Source: Amylostereum areolatum
Taxonomy: Eukaryota; Basidiomycota; Agaricomycetes; Russulales; Stereaceae
Direction: 5' to 3'
Length of the DNA: 64,000 bases
Assembly (NCBI GenBank): GCA_012932865.1
Contig: SAXG01000012.1
Coordinates: 992,001 to 1,056,000 of the forward strand
The notes beneath the pieces were generated by a model that saw only the letters and a list, made by a program, of their open reading frames with translations, was not told the DNA's origin and did not search any database. Shown in pieces: positions 11,122-23,745 of the stretch; the stretch's first letter is position 1; each line of letters opens with the position of its first letter. A program made the position numbers and the translations under genes.

Positions 11122-14068
11122 CTATAGCTGATAGCTGACGCTGCTCCCAGCGTTACCGCCTGATGGGAGGTCGATCCATACCGTTTGTGTCTTCGCCCAA
11201 GTACCCAACATAACATCAATTTCCAGTCCCGGTAACATTTGTGACGGGTCTGACACCGTTAGGTTGTTCCCTTGCAGATCCAAAAGAATTGCGGCGTTCC
11301 CACTGGAGCGAACACTCACCACTCCTTGCCAAGCTTCCGGTACGAACTGCAACAAGCCTCCCTCGGCGTCCCAAAACACCGCCGCTAGTTTGCCGTGGTC
11401 GACATCGTATACCGCAGATATGTGAGCGTCGTTCTGCACATTTCGCACATTTCGCCGTGCACTCTTGGACTGGAATGCGTCGGGATCCGTCCCGGGGAAC
11501 GCCATGTACGACACCGGTCTTGAAACGTTATGATGCTCGATATAAGCCGCAAACAGGTCCACTGTCTCAGGAGGTTGTAGTGAAGCTCCGATTGCGGTCC
11601 AATTGCCTGTCTGGTTGCCTGACATTATCCCCAGGGCTGTGAAAGGCTCCTCGAACTTGTACCCAACACCACTGTGCCAAAGAGACGAGGAGAAAGTGGT
11701 GCGAAGGACAGACCCGCTTTCGAGATGAACTGAGCGTCCGTCAAGATAGATAGGGCCGTCGTGTCTTTTTTGATCGAGCACAGTGTAGACGGGGGCCGAG
11801 GAAAGAGAAGACAAGTTGGAGATCATGACGAACTGTGTGTCATCGTCAAGGAAGAAAACGGCTTTCTGCCAATTGAGCGAGTGCGTATAAGGGTTCGTGT
11901 ATCTCATCGCCGCGACGCCTGTTGAGCCAGTGGACACGCCTCCGACAAACGACTGTGCGCCCGTCCAACCGGCATTATTGCAGTTTAGCGGCGTGGCTTG
12001 GTAGTCCACGGTTGTGCCAGGGATAAGGTTCCAATCCCACGCAGCGGCGATGTCTTCGTATTCATTGCCTTTGAGGTAGGTGTAGAGGGTACCATCGGCG
12101 AGATGGAAGCCAAGAGGCTATACATACGATGCTTGTCAGAATTTTTGGTAGTAAGATGTGCTGGAAGAAATATCCACATTCTGCGAGTTCGTGCACTCTG
12201 TGTTCCTCGTCCGGGACGAATACATCTTGAACGTAGAGATATACCCATCACCACGGTGGACCTGGTAAGGAGGACCGACATAAGTTCACTCTCTAGAGTC
12301 TGACAGCTTGTTGGTAATATTTACCATGTAGTCGTTGTTTGGGAAGTTGCGATTGCCTTTGAGCTCGCCGGTATTGGCATCCACAGTGGGCTTTGATAGA
12401 CTAGCGTGGGCGTTTTGCATAACCGAAGATCCCCACAGTTCCCCCAGCGTTTGTATTTCGGTCAGATTGATATCAAGCCCAGCAGTCGCCCTAGGCGTTG
12501 TGAGAGAAAGAAATTCGCCAAAAGAGGTAACAACATACTGTCCATCGATGACGGGGAACGTAATGAATCGGGGCAGCGCGCTCTGTGGGTTCCGGGGTCA
12601 GACTGTGTAAGATACCTAGCGAGCGACTTACAAAGTCCCAGTGCAGCACACCTGTAAGAACATTCCGATATATCATCCACTGGTCGCCGTCAATCAGAGT
12701 TTCAAAGGCAGCTTGCGCAGATGTGTTGGCTGCGTATTGGGTTCCACCAGCGTCGATCTCCAGTTCAAGGACGTCGTTCGAACTGAGAGTCAGGGCATTG
12801 TCAGGATCTGAACGACCGACGACAATCACAGATACTGACTAGTCCTTGCCGTAATTTCCGTTATATAGGAGGCCGGCGTGCTGCCCAAAGCTGCCGTCTG
12901 GTTTTATACCATCAACCATGATGCCGGGTTCGATGACAACTTCGGAGTGTATGCGTTCGTAAGCCTCGGCGATTAATGTGCCATTAGAAGTTAATAGGGA
13001 ATTGTCGATTCCGATTTTGGCTATATCGAGGATGTTTGCGCCAGAGAGATAGCCAGGAGGAGGAACAGCGTAGAACCGATCGTACGAGCGGGAGGTAAAG
13101 GTGTTGCAGCTATCAACCTGACTCTCTGTCAATGACGCATTGAAGAGCAGGCAGCTTTCTCCAACCAGACGAGGAATTAGGATGACCTATAAGGAACGGA
13201 GCATTCAGACCAGTTGGTCGCAATGCTTCCAACGCGCCGGACTCACGTTAGAGAACCAGTTTGTGTTCCAGAGCCCAGGGCTGCCACACGGGCAATCGCT
13301 AGTTCCACCCTCGTCCAGGCAACCGGGAAGAGTGAAGTCCTGATCGAACCAAAAGTTCATTGCCGTGGATATTGAATCGGCCATAGATGTGCTCTTGACA
13401 TACGGGTCGGCATCGGGGAGACCACCGTGCCATGCGGCGCTCATGGTGACTATATGGCAGCGTCAGTGAAAGCATAAAGGCCCGTTAGATCATGGGACCA
13501 ACGAATCCGGATCCAGTGTTCTTGTGCGGGCCAGTTGGCGCGGCGAGCGGGACAGCCGGTAGTGTAGTCGACTTCTGAATCTGGCCATCTCCCGTCAGGG
13601 CCCAAGGTTGATAACCTGTGAGGGAAAGACTGAATAGAAGAGCATGGGGACGAGTGCAATACACCCTCACCAGCCACTGATGTCGGTTGCATTCCCGGCT
13701 CCGACAGTTATGAAAGACAATCTGCTGGTGAGAACGCTATGCAAATCGTTGAGCGTTTCTGGGCCCAGAACAATTGCGGTTGGCACAGAGGTGCTGGGGG
13801 ATAATGCACTGGTATGCGACGGCGGGTTTCTGACGGAAGAAGTTAGTGGAGGCGCCATGGGGGATTGTGACACCGTCGACGGAGCGCTGGACGCAGTGGT
13901 ATTTGGGGACGACGATGACGAGAGTGATGAAGAAGAGATCGATGGGGAGGCGCGATTGAAAAGGGAATGTGAGGCAGCGGAAAGAGCTGCGTTGGAGGGC
14001 AATCGCGTGAGAGGACTTGCGACGGCGAGGAGGGGAAAATATAGGATAGATAAGAGGGATACCGCCAT
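11122..14068 (-). CDS. Secreted polysaccharide lyase family 8, copy A
   Basis: Extracellular lyase that should cleave uronic-acid-containing polysaccharides (hyaluronan, chondroitin or xanthan type) by beta-elimination; the fungal substrate is unknown. The N-terminus is a signal peptide (MAVSLLSILYFPLLAVASP) and then a Ser-rich linker. The alpha/alpha-toroid follows with GSPGLWNTNWFSNV and the catalytic block DGSFGQHAGLLYNGNYGKD, which holds the His and Tyr used by the family. The beta-sandwich part includes AAWDWNLIPGTTVDY and LNWQKAVFFLDDD. An in-frame TAG just after NYGKD is removed by an intron (12779-12829 region), giving GKDYSNDVLELEI. It is a close paralogue of the gene at 14668-17333, same strand and order of motifs. 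The start codon was chosen because it immediately precedes the signal peptide. Confidence 0.92.
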
Positions 14069-14667
14069 AGTATGTGGAGGCGAAACGAGAGGCAGCTCCC
14101 GAAGGAGACTTAGTAGGATGAGGGAGGTAGAGGCAGCGAAGGGGGCAGGGACCGCGCAGAGAGTTGGATGCTGGCGAATGCATTTTATACCTGGCCTCGT
14201 CTGATGCTTCCATGCATATATCCAGAAGGTGACGGAGGACGTGGAGGAAAATGACGCCAAGGCCCACAGCAGCGTCAACGCAGGCGAGAATAAGGTGCCG
14301 CATTCCGCATTCGGCCTCTGCAGGAGACAGCTCCTGCCTGGACTCTGGGGTGTAACTGTGTAACCGACTTACGTAGCCATCGGTTGCATCTCGAAAGAAA
14401 ACAGGAAACTCACATGATATGGACTCTCTAGGTCCACCGCCAGCCCGCTGACCACGTCCACACACAACAAGGCGGGGTGCCCTGTCCTCCCAAAAAGTAA
14501 AGTACTTACTGAGCCCTCTGTTTGAACTGACAACGCGATGGAACACCTGTCAAACTAGTATAAATCCAAGTCCAAAAGGGCGCTTCCCATTCACACATTT
14601 GGGGTCAGAGCCTGAGGAAAGGAATAAAGATATAACCATCTCGACTATACATCCTTCACGCCCGCCG
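14069..14667. other. Spacer between the two PL8 genes
   Basis: 599 bp holding the 5' region of PL8 copy A and the 3' end of copy B. A TATA box on the minus strand lies at 14183-14189. An antisense open frame across copy A's first exon has no family features. Confidence 0.6.
14183..14189 (-). promoter_or_regulatory. TATA box of PL8 copy A
   Basis: TATAAAA on the minus strand, about 115 bp upstream of the ATG at 14068. Position and match are good for a core promoter; the transcription start is not known. Confidence 0.55.
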
Positions 14668-17333
14668 TCACGAGAACAACGATTGCGTCACGCTACCGCC
14701 TACCTCTCCGCCTTCCGGAAGATTGATCATTAAGGTCGCGCTGTTCCCCGTGCCCCATCCAGCCGGTGTAGTCCCCGATCCCAGCGTGAATGTGAGCGCG
14801 ACGGCGCTCAACGTCTGGGTCGGGTCGGACACGGTCACATTCCAGCTGTCCATCCGAACTATGACCGCCGCACCGCTCCCGTTCGAGTTCACCGTCACAG
14901 GCGCGCTGCCACCCATAGACGGGATCGTCGTCTGAAATGCGGTCCAAAACACTAACATGGCCACCTTGTTCACCGCGTCGACTAGCGCGGAGATAGAACC
15001 ATCGTTCCGGATCACCAGCAGCTGGCTATTAGCCGATTTCGACGCAAACGACGCCGCGGTGGTCCCTGGATAGATTGTATAGTCCGCCGCCGCCGCGAGG
15101 TCGTCGTGCGCCAACCACGCCGCGAAGAGATCCACTGTAGCGGGAGGTTGCGTCGAACTGCCGATCACCGACCAATCGCCCGTCCTCTCACCCGACTCGA
15201 CAGACAGAGAGACCGCGGCGTTTGACGCGTTAAACGTATAACCGACCCCGCCATGCCATAGCGAGCTTGGCGACGAGAAATTTCCACCGTTCGTAGCTGT
15301 GCCGTCCACCAGGATTTGTCCGGTGTGAAGTCGCTGGTCAAGAACGGAAAACACGGGAGCGTCCGTGGTCGAAGTGATACGGGCGATCATGACATGTTGA
15401 ACGTCGTCGTCCAAGAAGAACCACGTCTTCCGCCAATTGAGCGTCTTGGATGTCGGTGTCTCGTATCGCATCGCCGCCACACCGATGACACCGTCTGATG
15501 CGCCTCCAACGAACGGTTGTGTTCCGGTATGGCGAACCCCTGTGCAGTTGAGCGGGGTAGCCCCGTAGTCCACGGTGATTCCTGGGATGAGGTTCCAGTC
15601 CCACGCGGCGAAGGTGTCTTCATATTCATTTCCTTGTAGATAGGTGTACAGTGTACCGTCGCTGAGATGAAATCCGAACGGGTTTTGAGCGGTAGTGCAT
15701 TCCGAGTTCTGGGTACGATCGGAGTACATCCGCAAGGTTGAGATGTATCCTTCCCCACGGTGAACCTTTGCACATTACGCGTTTAGCGCCCATAAAAGCG
15801 AATTTCCACCAGTCTCGTACCATGTAATCGTTTGCGAAGAACATCCGATTGCCCATCAGGCTCCCCGCGTTTGCATCCGTCGTGTTGATAGAAAGGTCAT
15901 TGAATACTTGCATCAACTCGGGAGAATCCCACTCCGCCGCCAGTACTTGCAACTGGGTCAGGTTGGTTTTCAAGTTTTCTGTTGCCTGGTTATCGGCCAC
16001 AGGCAAACTGATGAAGCGGCCGACGACGCTCTGCGGGGCCATGTCAGGCGAGATAGTGATGCCACACTGGCTGGAAGGCAATCCGACGTACAAAATCCCA
16101 GTGCAAGACGTTGGTTATAGTGTTGCGGAATACCATCCATTCGTTTGCCTGCCAAAGAGCAGTGAAAGCGCCCCTTGATTCTTGCGACGCCTGGAAGCTC
16201 GTTCCGCCGGCCTCTATCTCTAAGTCGAAAACGTCGTTCGCACTGGAAGATACGTCATTCAGCCTGGCTTCGTCGCTGTACTTAGCGTTGCGAATAGGCA
16301 CTCACTAATCCTTCCCGTAGTTCCCGTTATAGATGATCCCCGAATGCTGGCCAAAACTTCCGTCGGCGCGGATTCCGTCGGCCTTCGTGCCATTCTGGAT
16401 GACTACTTCACTGTGCACACGTCCCAACCCCTGGTCGAGCAAGGTCTCGTTGACGATGAGCAAACCAAGATCGATGCCGATGCTGGCAATGTCGAGGGCA
16501 TTTGAGCCAGTGATGTTGCTTACACCGTTGATGCCTGTCTCGAAGGTTGCAAAGGAACGCGATGTCATGTGTGTGCAATTGCCAAGTTCACTTGACAAAA
16601 GTGTGTCGTTGAGCAACAAGCACACTTCACCCACGAGGCCCGGTATGCGGATAACCTATATATGTGTTACACAAGATCCTCGGTGACAGTACAAAGCAAC
16701 TGACGTTGGGAAACCAATTCGTGTTCCACAGCCCGGGAGTCCCGCACGGGCACGATGCTTCTCCGCCGGAGTCCAAGCATGCCGCGTCCGTGAAGTCATT
16801 CTCGAACCAAAACTGCATGGCTGAAGAGATGGCGCTCCTCAGCTCATTGCTCTGAAACCATTGACCTGCGCCGTCCAGCCCGCCGTGCCAAGCCGCGGAG
16901 AAAGTTTCTAAACACCGAGGTCAATGGCTTAAACCCATGAAGCGGGAGCAGCACTCACGAATCCTTCTCCAATGCTCCTGTGCGGGCCAACTGGCGGTCT
17001 GTGCGTCGCAACCTGTCGTGTAATCCACCTCCGAATCTGGCCACTTGCCGTCAGCGCCAAGGGAGGCAAGCCTACGTCGATGTGTTAGTTGAGGCGATAG
17101 ATAGACAAACAAACACCGCCCTACCAGCTCGAAATGGAACTTGCGCCGGTGGTCTCGCCTACAATGGTCGATAGCCGACGTTCCGTCACCAATTGGATTT
17201 CATCGGAGGCAGCCTCGGAGGAACGCGTATTAGGGGTGGCGAAGTGTGTAGGGGATTTGGTAGAAGCAGCCAAAGCGGTCGAGACCAGAAGTCCACATAT
17301 GCTTGCAGAGCCTGAGCATGATAGCAGTTTCAT
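14668..17333 (-). CDS. Secreted polysaccharide lyase family 8, copy B
   Basis: Second PL8 lyase, paralogous to copy A. The signal peptide is MKLLSCSGSASICGLLVSTALA, with an ATG at 17333; the longer upstream reading starts at GTG and is not used. Motifs in order: WPDSEVDYTTGC, GTPGLWNTNWFPNV, DGSFGQHSGIIYNGNYGKD (catalytic His and Tyr), LEIEAGGTSFQ, AAWDWNLIPGITVDYGATPLNC and LNWRKTWFFLDDD. As in copy A, the apparent stop after NYGKD is inside an intron, so the spliced product reads GKDYANDVFDLEIEAGG. The C-terminal beta-sandwich ends GGEVGGSVTQSLFS. No frameshift was found. It lacks the long Ser-rich linker that follows the signal peptide in copy A. Confidence 0.92.
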
Positions 17334-17891
17334 CGATGAGAGCACAATTCAGCGGAAAGAGCGCGTGAGGGTCTTATAACGCCCCCTACTTTTCGTCTGA
17401 TGCTCGTGGCATCTTCGCAGGAAGGCCAAGATTAGGCGGATGGTGGTCGCCCGCCAGCAATCTCCGTGCGTCCAAAACGGCCTGCGGGGGTATGGTGCAC
17501 GGTCAAAAGGAGGCACGGGAGTCAATTCGGCATCCGGGAGGTTCCCATGCATGGAATGCATGGGTTCTGCGCGGGAAGTTGATGCCAGGAGCGATCAAGC
17601 CTGGTCACGAACACAGCGTTAGAACGACTCATCGGCACATATACGGAGACTCACCGGCTTATCCTGCATTCAAAGGTACCGAGGAATGTTTACGACACAC
17701 CAAACAAACATAAGCCCAAGACGGGGGAGGCCAAGTGAGGACATAGGGAAACATATGGGATTACGGGGGCGTCTATTGATAGGTTCAAGTCCAGCACGGT
17801 GATGAAGCTTGAAAGAAGTGCGTATGATACAGTATCGTGAGAGGCCGGCCCAGCACTTGAGCCGGCAGAAGCTCTATGTGAGAAAGATCCT
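17334..17891. other. Intergenic region, PL8 copy B / SUR7-like gene
   Basis: 558 bp upstream of PL8 copy B and downstream of the SUR7-like gene, both on the minus strand. A TTATAAG about 40 bp upstream of the copy B ATG could be its TATA box. No gene supported. Confidence 0.5.
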
Positions 17892-18815
17892 CTACTTGCT
17901 GGCCGTGGCCGTGACGTGGAGGCGAGCGAGAGCGCAGATAAGAGGCACAGCGTAGAAAGCATACGCAACCCAGGCCACTGCAAACACGACATCAGAATGG
18001 ATATGGATGCGTGCAAAGATATGCACTCACTAGTGAACCCGTTGCTCGTGCTTGCGACAAGCTCAGGGGCCCCGTCACCTCCTTTCGAGATAGCCTTGTT
18101 GAAATCCTCGACGGCTTTACCGAACCACATGCGAAGCACGAGGAAAGAAGTGAGACCTACATGCAAAGTGGGTATTCTTGCAAACCGAGAGCACGGCGAG
18201 ATCGTACTCACCGATCATGAAACCAAATAGACCGATCCAAGCAGACAGGCGCTGAATGACCGGACGATCCAGGGCCGCGGACAACTTGGCTCCTAGCTTT
18301 GCACGCAGGGAGATCAAAGCGAACAGGAAGAAAAATATGATCGTGAACCCGATGGAGATGGCAATGAAAACGGGGGTCGTAGCAGTTGGGGCAGATAGGA
18401 GATCTGGTGCATTGCTAGGTAAGTTGGAGAGGTCTGCGTGGATATCTGTTCAGTACAGATATCAGGTTGTGCGCAGGAGTTGCGTACCGTAATTTGGGGA
18501 GAGGGTTGGGACAGCGCATGTCACCGATGCATCCTTGTTCGGGCGAGAGCACGATCCTGCCCCGAATGTGAGTCAAGGGCACACGCGAGAAAAACAATAT
18601 GTACCCAGTGCGCCCAGAAACAAGGTGGGTCCGTCAACTCCGCTGTCCGAGCTTGGGTCGGTCAATACTGATGACGGAGAAACGACAAGGAGGGAGACTT
18701 TATCGTTAAGAAGGACAGAGGGGGCGAGAAAGGCAAAAAGGATGAGGATGATGGAAGTAAGTGACAAGACAGGTGCAAGATACAGCGTCACGACTTTGGA
18801 GAATCCAGCAATCAT
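17892..18815 (-). CDS. SUR7/PalI-family four-TM membrane protein
   Basis: Small integral membrane protein resembling the fungal SUR7/PalI group (plasma-membrane eisosome domain or ambient-pH signalling). I joined five exons: MIAGFSKVVTLYLAPVLS with the first TM, a hydrophilic loop with two Cys (GSCSRPNKDASVTC...), TM2 (VFIAISIGFTIIFFFLFAL), a basic loop, TM3 (RLSAWIGLFGFMIG), TM3-4 segment (VGLTSFLVLRMWF), and a C-terminal TM ending VAYAFYAVPLICALARLHVTATASK. The Cys-containing first loop and four-TM layout match the family. Whether it is a PalI or SUR7 orthologue cannot be told; the C-terminus is very short, unlike PalI proteins with long cytoplasmic tails. Confidence 0.7.
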
Positions 18816-19353
18816 GTTGAGAGAGAAGAGAGGGTAGGGCTACAGGGAAGGTCGGTGAGAAAAGTGGTGTTGCAAAGAGAGAAGCCGTAGTAGGAATGAA
18901 TGCGTTGGCTGCCTGCAGCAGAAGAGACAGTGGTAGGAAGCGGCAAGTCGGTGGAAGCTGGTGAGCTGGAGTGACGGGGCGTCGGCGAGGTCCTTATAAG
19001 AGCATGAAGAAGTCGGGTATCGGGTATCGGCAAAGGTGAAGATGTGAAGGTCAGAGAGGGCGTCCATTGTCTTTGCTCCATCCCATTGTTCTCGTTCTAG
19101 AACCAGGACAGGTCCGCATGTTTGGACGTGGACTCTTGTTGTCTAGAGTTGCTATGCCAGTACAAGGACAAGTCTGGCCGTCTTCCAAACCCGAAATCAG
19201 AGAAGAGGCGAGGCCGTGTTGTGAGAGAAAAGAGGACGCGATCGTTGCGGTAGAGAGTCGAAGCAAACAACGGCGCGCCAGATTCCCCAGAACGAAACTC
19301 GGCTCCGCACTCGCGCTTTTCTTTGCTCCGCCACAGCAACTTATTTCGGGCTC
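18816..19353. other. Divergent promoter region, SUR7-like / MPP10
   Basis: 538 bp between two divergent genes. It contains CTTATAAG near 18993-19000, about 180 bp upstream of the SUR7-like ATG. Nothing else recognised. Confidence 0.5.
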
Positions 19354-21828
19354 ATGACAGACCTACTCGACGTCCAACTCCCACCTCAGCTCTCTCAATT
19401 GTCTTCTCTTTTGGAAGATCAACCTCAGTCTTTCGCGCCTGGAAGCAGGGACATCCGCCAAGCTGCCCTCACTGCGACACAATTTGTCTTTGATCTCGGT
19501 GTGTGTACCCTTCCTTGCCATGTCGAGAAACATCTTACAGGAGCTTCATAGCTCTTCAATCTGAAACCAGCTCCCAACCTCACATAGCGGACCTGCTAGC
19601 TTCGTTCCAACCCTCACAGGCCCCACAGACTCGCTCGCAGACTCGCGCAAATGGAAAGCGCAAACGTAGCCCATCTCCCTCGAGCACGCGCACACTCGAA
19701 CGAACGCCTCTCTCAGCGCTCTTTGTCGATGGCATGAATGATGATCAAATATGGGCCCAACTGGAGCTCAGGACAGATAACGTCTGGGATATGCTCAAGG
19801 TCGCTCTCGAGGGGACCGACGAACCACCCCTAGAAGGGGAAGAGGAAGGGAAGAAAAAACCCATGTCACGCTAGACCGCATCAAAAAGAGGGAAAACACC
19901 CTAGACGAAGAAGATGATTCAATGGACGTTGACAACGACGCTGCCATGGACATGTATGGGCTCAGCATGGAGGAGGAGGACGAGGAAGATGATGATAGCA
20001 GTGAAGAGGAGGACGAGGGCGACGATGATTCAGAAGAGGAGGAAAATCTTGGGGAAAGTGTTACAGAACTTCGCGACCCTTCAAGCGACGAAGACGACGA
20101 AGAGGAAGCGGGGTACCCATTCCAACATTCTCCCTTCCGCGTAAAAAGCCGCCACAGGGAAAACCTGGCGGCCACCCCGAGCTCGACGATGGTTTCTTTG
20201 ATTTGGCTGCATTTAATGCGGAGACCGAAGAAGCTGAGGCTCGCTCTGTTTCTCGCGGAGAGCTTGGGCATGATTCGGACGACTCGGACGACGACGAAGG
20301 CATCGATTTCTACGCGGATGTCCAACCTGACGGGGACTTCGAAATAGAAGATGAAACTGGGGGTAGGTGGTTTCCTGATCTGTCGTACGTGCTCACACTA
20401 AACGTTCACGCAGACGCGTCGTATAAAGATTTCTTCGAGCCTCCTTCACGTTCGAAGCTCAAGATCCCAAAAGCCTCCCCGTTTCCTGCCGCCCCGTCGC
20501 CTGCCCCGCGAGCAGGGAAAGTTCGTTTCAACGACGAAGTAAGGGTCAAAAGCATCAAGGCTAGAGGCAAAAACCTCCCCCTGTCTGTTTTGGGTGGAGT
20601 GGACGAAAACGAGGACGAAGACGAGGACGAAGACTATGCGGAAGAATCCGTTGATGATACGGATATGGTGGGCATGTACGAGGAAGACGTAGAGGAGGAT
20701 GAAGGCGCAAGCGAAGACGATGGAGCTGAAGATGGATTTAGCAGGTTCGATGACGACGAGGTCTCGGAGGGTGATTTGGAGCTTGGTGGCCGCAATGCTA
20801 TGGCGCGACTTCAGAACGACCTCTTTGCTGACGATGAGGAGGAAGGCGATGGTGATCCTACTTGTTCTACTCCATCGCTGTATACTGACGGTTCTCCCAG
20901 GTCTGTCCACGTTTGAGAAGCGACAAGCGGCCATCCGGGAACAGATTACAGAACTAGAAAAGCAGAACATCGCCAAGAAAGATTGGACGCTCATGGGCGA
21001 AGCAACTTCTCGTTCTCGTCCCGCCAATTCCCTTCTAGAGGAGGATCTCGAGTTCGAACGCGTCATGAAAGCCGTACCGGTCATTACTGAGGAATATGTG
21101 CAAGGACTTGAAGACCGCATCAAGGCTCGGATACTCGAGGGTAACTTCGACGATGTGGTTCGCCGGCGCGCCGTCGACGATAAACCCTTCCTCCCTTCTC
21201 GCTTCTTCGAGTTGCAAGACACCAAGTCAAAGCAGTCGCTGGCACAGATTTATGAGGACGAGTACACGGCGGCGCAGACCGGTGGAGTATCTGGGGAGGA
21301 TCGTGATGGCAAACTAAAGAAGGAACACGAAGAGGTAGAGAAAATCTGGGAGGGTATCTCTTGGAAGCTTGACGCTCTGTCCAACGCACATTTCACACCG
21401 AAAGCGGTGAGTAATTCACTTCAATGGACGATACAGTGCTAATATGATGTTTGCAGCCGAAAGCTACGATTTCCACGATTTCCAATGTGGCATCTGCGAG
21501 TTTGGAATCCGCTCTTCCTACAAGCAAATCTGCAGCGACAATGCTTGCTCCAGAAGAAATATTTCGGCCATCACTGGCGGATACACGGGTGCGAAATGAA
21601 CTCACACCCGCGGAGAAGAAGGCCTTGCATCATAAGCAAAAGAAAGCGAAGAAGAAAGCGCGGGATGCCCTCGAGACGGGGGTGGATAAGTATGCGAAGC
21701 TAAAAGGGATCAAGGGAGTCAAAGCGCAAAAGGAGGCTGCGTTGCAAAGCGTGGTGAAGAGCGGCAAGGGTGTCACTGTGGTTGGGAAGAAGAGTAAGGA
21801 CCTGAAAAAAGAGCGGACAAAATCATAG
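19354..21828 (+). CDS. MPP10: U3 snoRNP protein MPP10
   Basis: Part of the small-subunit processome: binds IMP3/IMP4 and is needed for early 18S pre-rRNA cleavages in the nucleolus. N-terminal MTDLLDVQLPPQLSQL, then FVDGMNDDQIWAQLELR, long acidic D/E tracts, LDDGFFDLAAFNAETEEAE, the SYKDFF motif and the C-terminal conserved region (LSTFEKRQAAIREQI, ITEEYVQGLEDRIKARILEGNFDDVVRR, FELQDTKSKQSLAQIYEDEY), ending in a Lys-rich tail. Two frame changes of -1 occur, at the A6 run 19854-19859 and the G4 run 20110-20113. Adding one base to each run restores a continuous MPP10, with KKKTHVTLDRIKKRENT and EEEAGVPIPTFSLPRKKPP. No intron can explain either one. MPP10 is essential in yeast, so these are probably assembly errors. 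Confidence 0.92.
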
Positions 21829-22086
21829 GTCTTTTTACTTACGCGCCTACCGTGTACCCCACTGCTGTACATCTCATGCATTCGTATCATGTAAATCTTT
21901 CATTGACCATGCTGCAATGGCACCGCGGTCCTTGGAGAGACGGCGTTCAACGGGAAGGCGGTCCGTATGGTCCGCAAGCGCGGCACAGGCACAGCCTGAC
22001 TGTGTAACGACAGCGAGTCGCGACTGCTACTCTCTTTCTCTACCAATACCCTCCTGCCGCCCAGGTTTGCCTTCACTCACTTGCCC

Positions 22087-23286
22087 ATGTCGTGGTTCAA
22101 CAAGCGCAAGGAGCGCAATCTTATTCCGCCGATAGAATCTGCCGCCCCCAGCAGCGCTGCCGGTTCTCGAGTCAACAGCTCATCACCTCGTCCGCCTGTC
22201 AGATCTACCGCTGCGACATATGTTCCCAGCCGCGATGGTGACCCCTACAACTCCTACAGCAGTCAGGTGGCCACCGCTCCTTCTCCTGAATCATCCGCTC
22301 TTCTCGATAAATACCAGCGGAACAAGCCCGTGGGCGACATGTACTCTCGTGGCCAAGGCAATCTCGACCAAGACCGCAATGAACTATTCTCTGGATTCAA
22401 TCCAGAGAAGGCAGGCACCGGTCGCTTTACGGATGGGCCAGGGCTCGGCCGAGAGCCTCCTCCTGGAGAGGAAAATGACGAGGACACTGAGGGTATCAAG
22501 CAGCAAACCCGCTTCTTGAAGCAGGACAGCGTCAATTCTACTCGGAATGCGCTCATGCTGGCTCGTCAGGCGGAAGAAACTGCCAGGTCTACGATTGGTA
22601 GACTCGGCGACCAGTCAGGTACGCGGTAATGACCACGCCCTCGTTGTTTCCATGCTAATTATCCTCATACCGAACCAGAGAAGCTCGCAAATACTGAACG
22701 CCACCTTGACATTTCCAAGGGCCACTCTCAGAAGGCGGAGGACAGAACAGATGAGCTGAAACAACTCAACCGTTCCATCTTCCGACCCGTTATCACATTC
22801 AACAAAGACGCAAAGCGCGCGGCTAAGGAGGCGGAGATCCAACAGCGTTACGAGGACGAGCGAGATGAACGCGAGAAGGCTATGATGGACATTCGCGAGA
22901 CACAGAATCGTCTTGGACGTGCTACGACCTACGGACAGGACGAGGAGGGCATCGGACGGAGGGGAAAGACCGGCACGCAGCAGGCTGTGCGTCAAGAACA
23001 GCGAAAGCGGTACCAGTTTGAGGCCACTGCATCAGACGATGAGATGGAAGACGAACTCGACGACAATTTGGACGAGATCTCGGAGATGACCAAAAGGCTC
23101 AAAGCGCTGGGATCGGCTATGGGTCAGGAGCTCGACAACCAGAATTCGCGTATTGGCCGTATCGAGGAGAAGACGGTCAATCTCGACAACAGAGTCTTCC
23201 GGAACACTGAGAAGGTTAGTCCAGTATGCCGCCTTGGAACACGATATCTGTTACTGACTTCCATTTAGCTCAAGCGCATCAAGTAA
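22087..23286 (+). CDS. SEC9: t-SNARE SEC9 / SNAP-25 family
   Basis: Plasma-membrane Qbc-SNARE that pairs with a syntaxin and a VAMP to fuse secretory vesicles. It starts MSWFNKRKERNLIPP; the ATG is at 22087 because the upstream frame opens with TTG. The N-terminal 130 residues are disordered. The first SNARE helix is around QTRFLKQDSVNSTRNALMLARQAEETARSTIGRLGDQSE and continues KLANTERHLDISKGHSQKAEDRTDELKQLN. The second is around EDELDDNLDEISEMTKRLKALGSAMGQELDNQNSRIGRIEEKTVNLDNRV. The last exon encodes only LKRIK. There is no TM segment or Cys palmitoylation cluster, as in yeast Sec9. Two to three small introns; frame intact. Confidence 0.93.
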
Positions 23287-23745
23287 GAGCCCTCTGACCT
23301 ACAATATGATACCATCGGACGTCTGGAATTCGGATTTGGGATGTAACAGCTTTCTTTCTATCAATTTCGATTCCGTGTAGGCAACAGGACTAAGAATGCG
23401 TAGATACATTGCTCTGCGGTTTTTGTGTCCAGCTCTTATCCCCACCCTGTGCTTTCTGAATAAGACAGCAACAACTTCACCATAACTTCTACCGATAAGT
23501 TAGTCTGAAATGATCCTGAATCGACGGCTTGGCCCTGCTTGGCCATACTCATGGCTACTCACGGTCCGATGGCTGCCGACTAACCGCCGTGAAGCGATGT
23601 GAATCCCTTTCCTTTGGCTTTCTTCTTCACCATTCTAAAGGACATACTAGCCCCTGTGTAAGTATGTGCCAGGTCCACCGTTTCTACACAATGGTTGACT
23701 TCTACTCCAGATATTTTTCAGGCATTCGCCTCGAGGCGAGAGGTG
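23287..23745. other. Intergenic region, SEC9 / CCCH gene
   Basis: 459 bp with the SEC9 3' end and the promoter of the CCCH gene. No gene or repeat supported. Confidence 0.5.

Noticed and set aside
12775..12845. In-frame stop after NYGKD in PL8 copy A (and the same in copy B)
   Set aside because: Both are removed by an intron that restores the conserved GKDY(S/A)NDV(L/F) strand.
13644..14204. Open frame antisense to the first exon of PL8 copy A
   Set aside because: It mirrors the Ser-rich linker as an acidic shadow and has no independent features.
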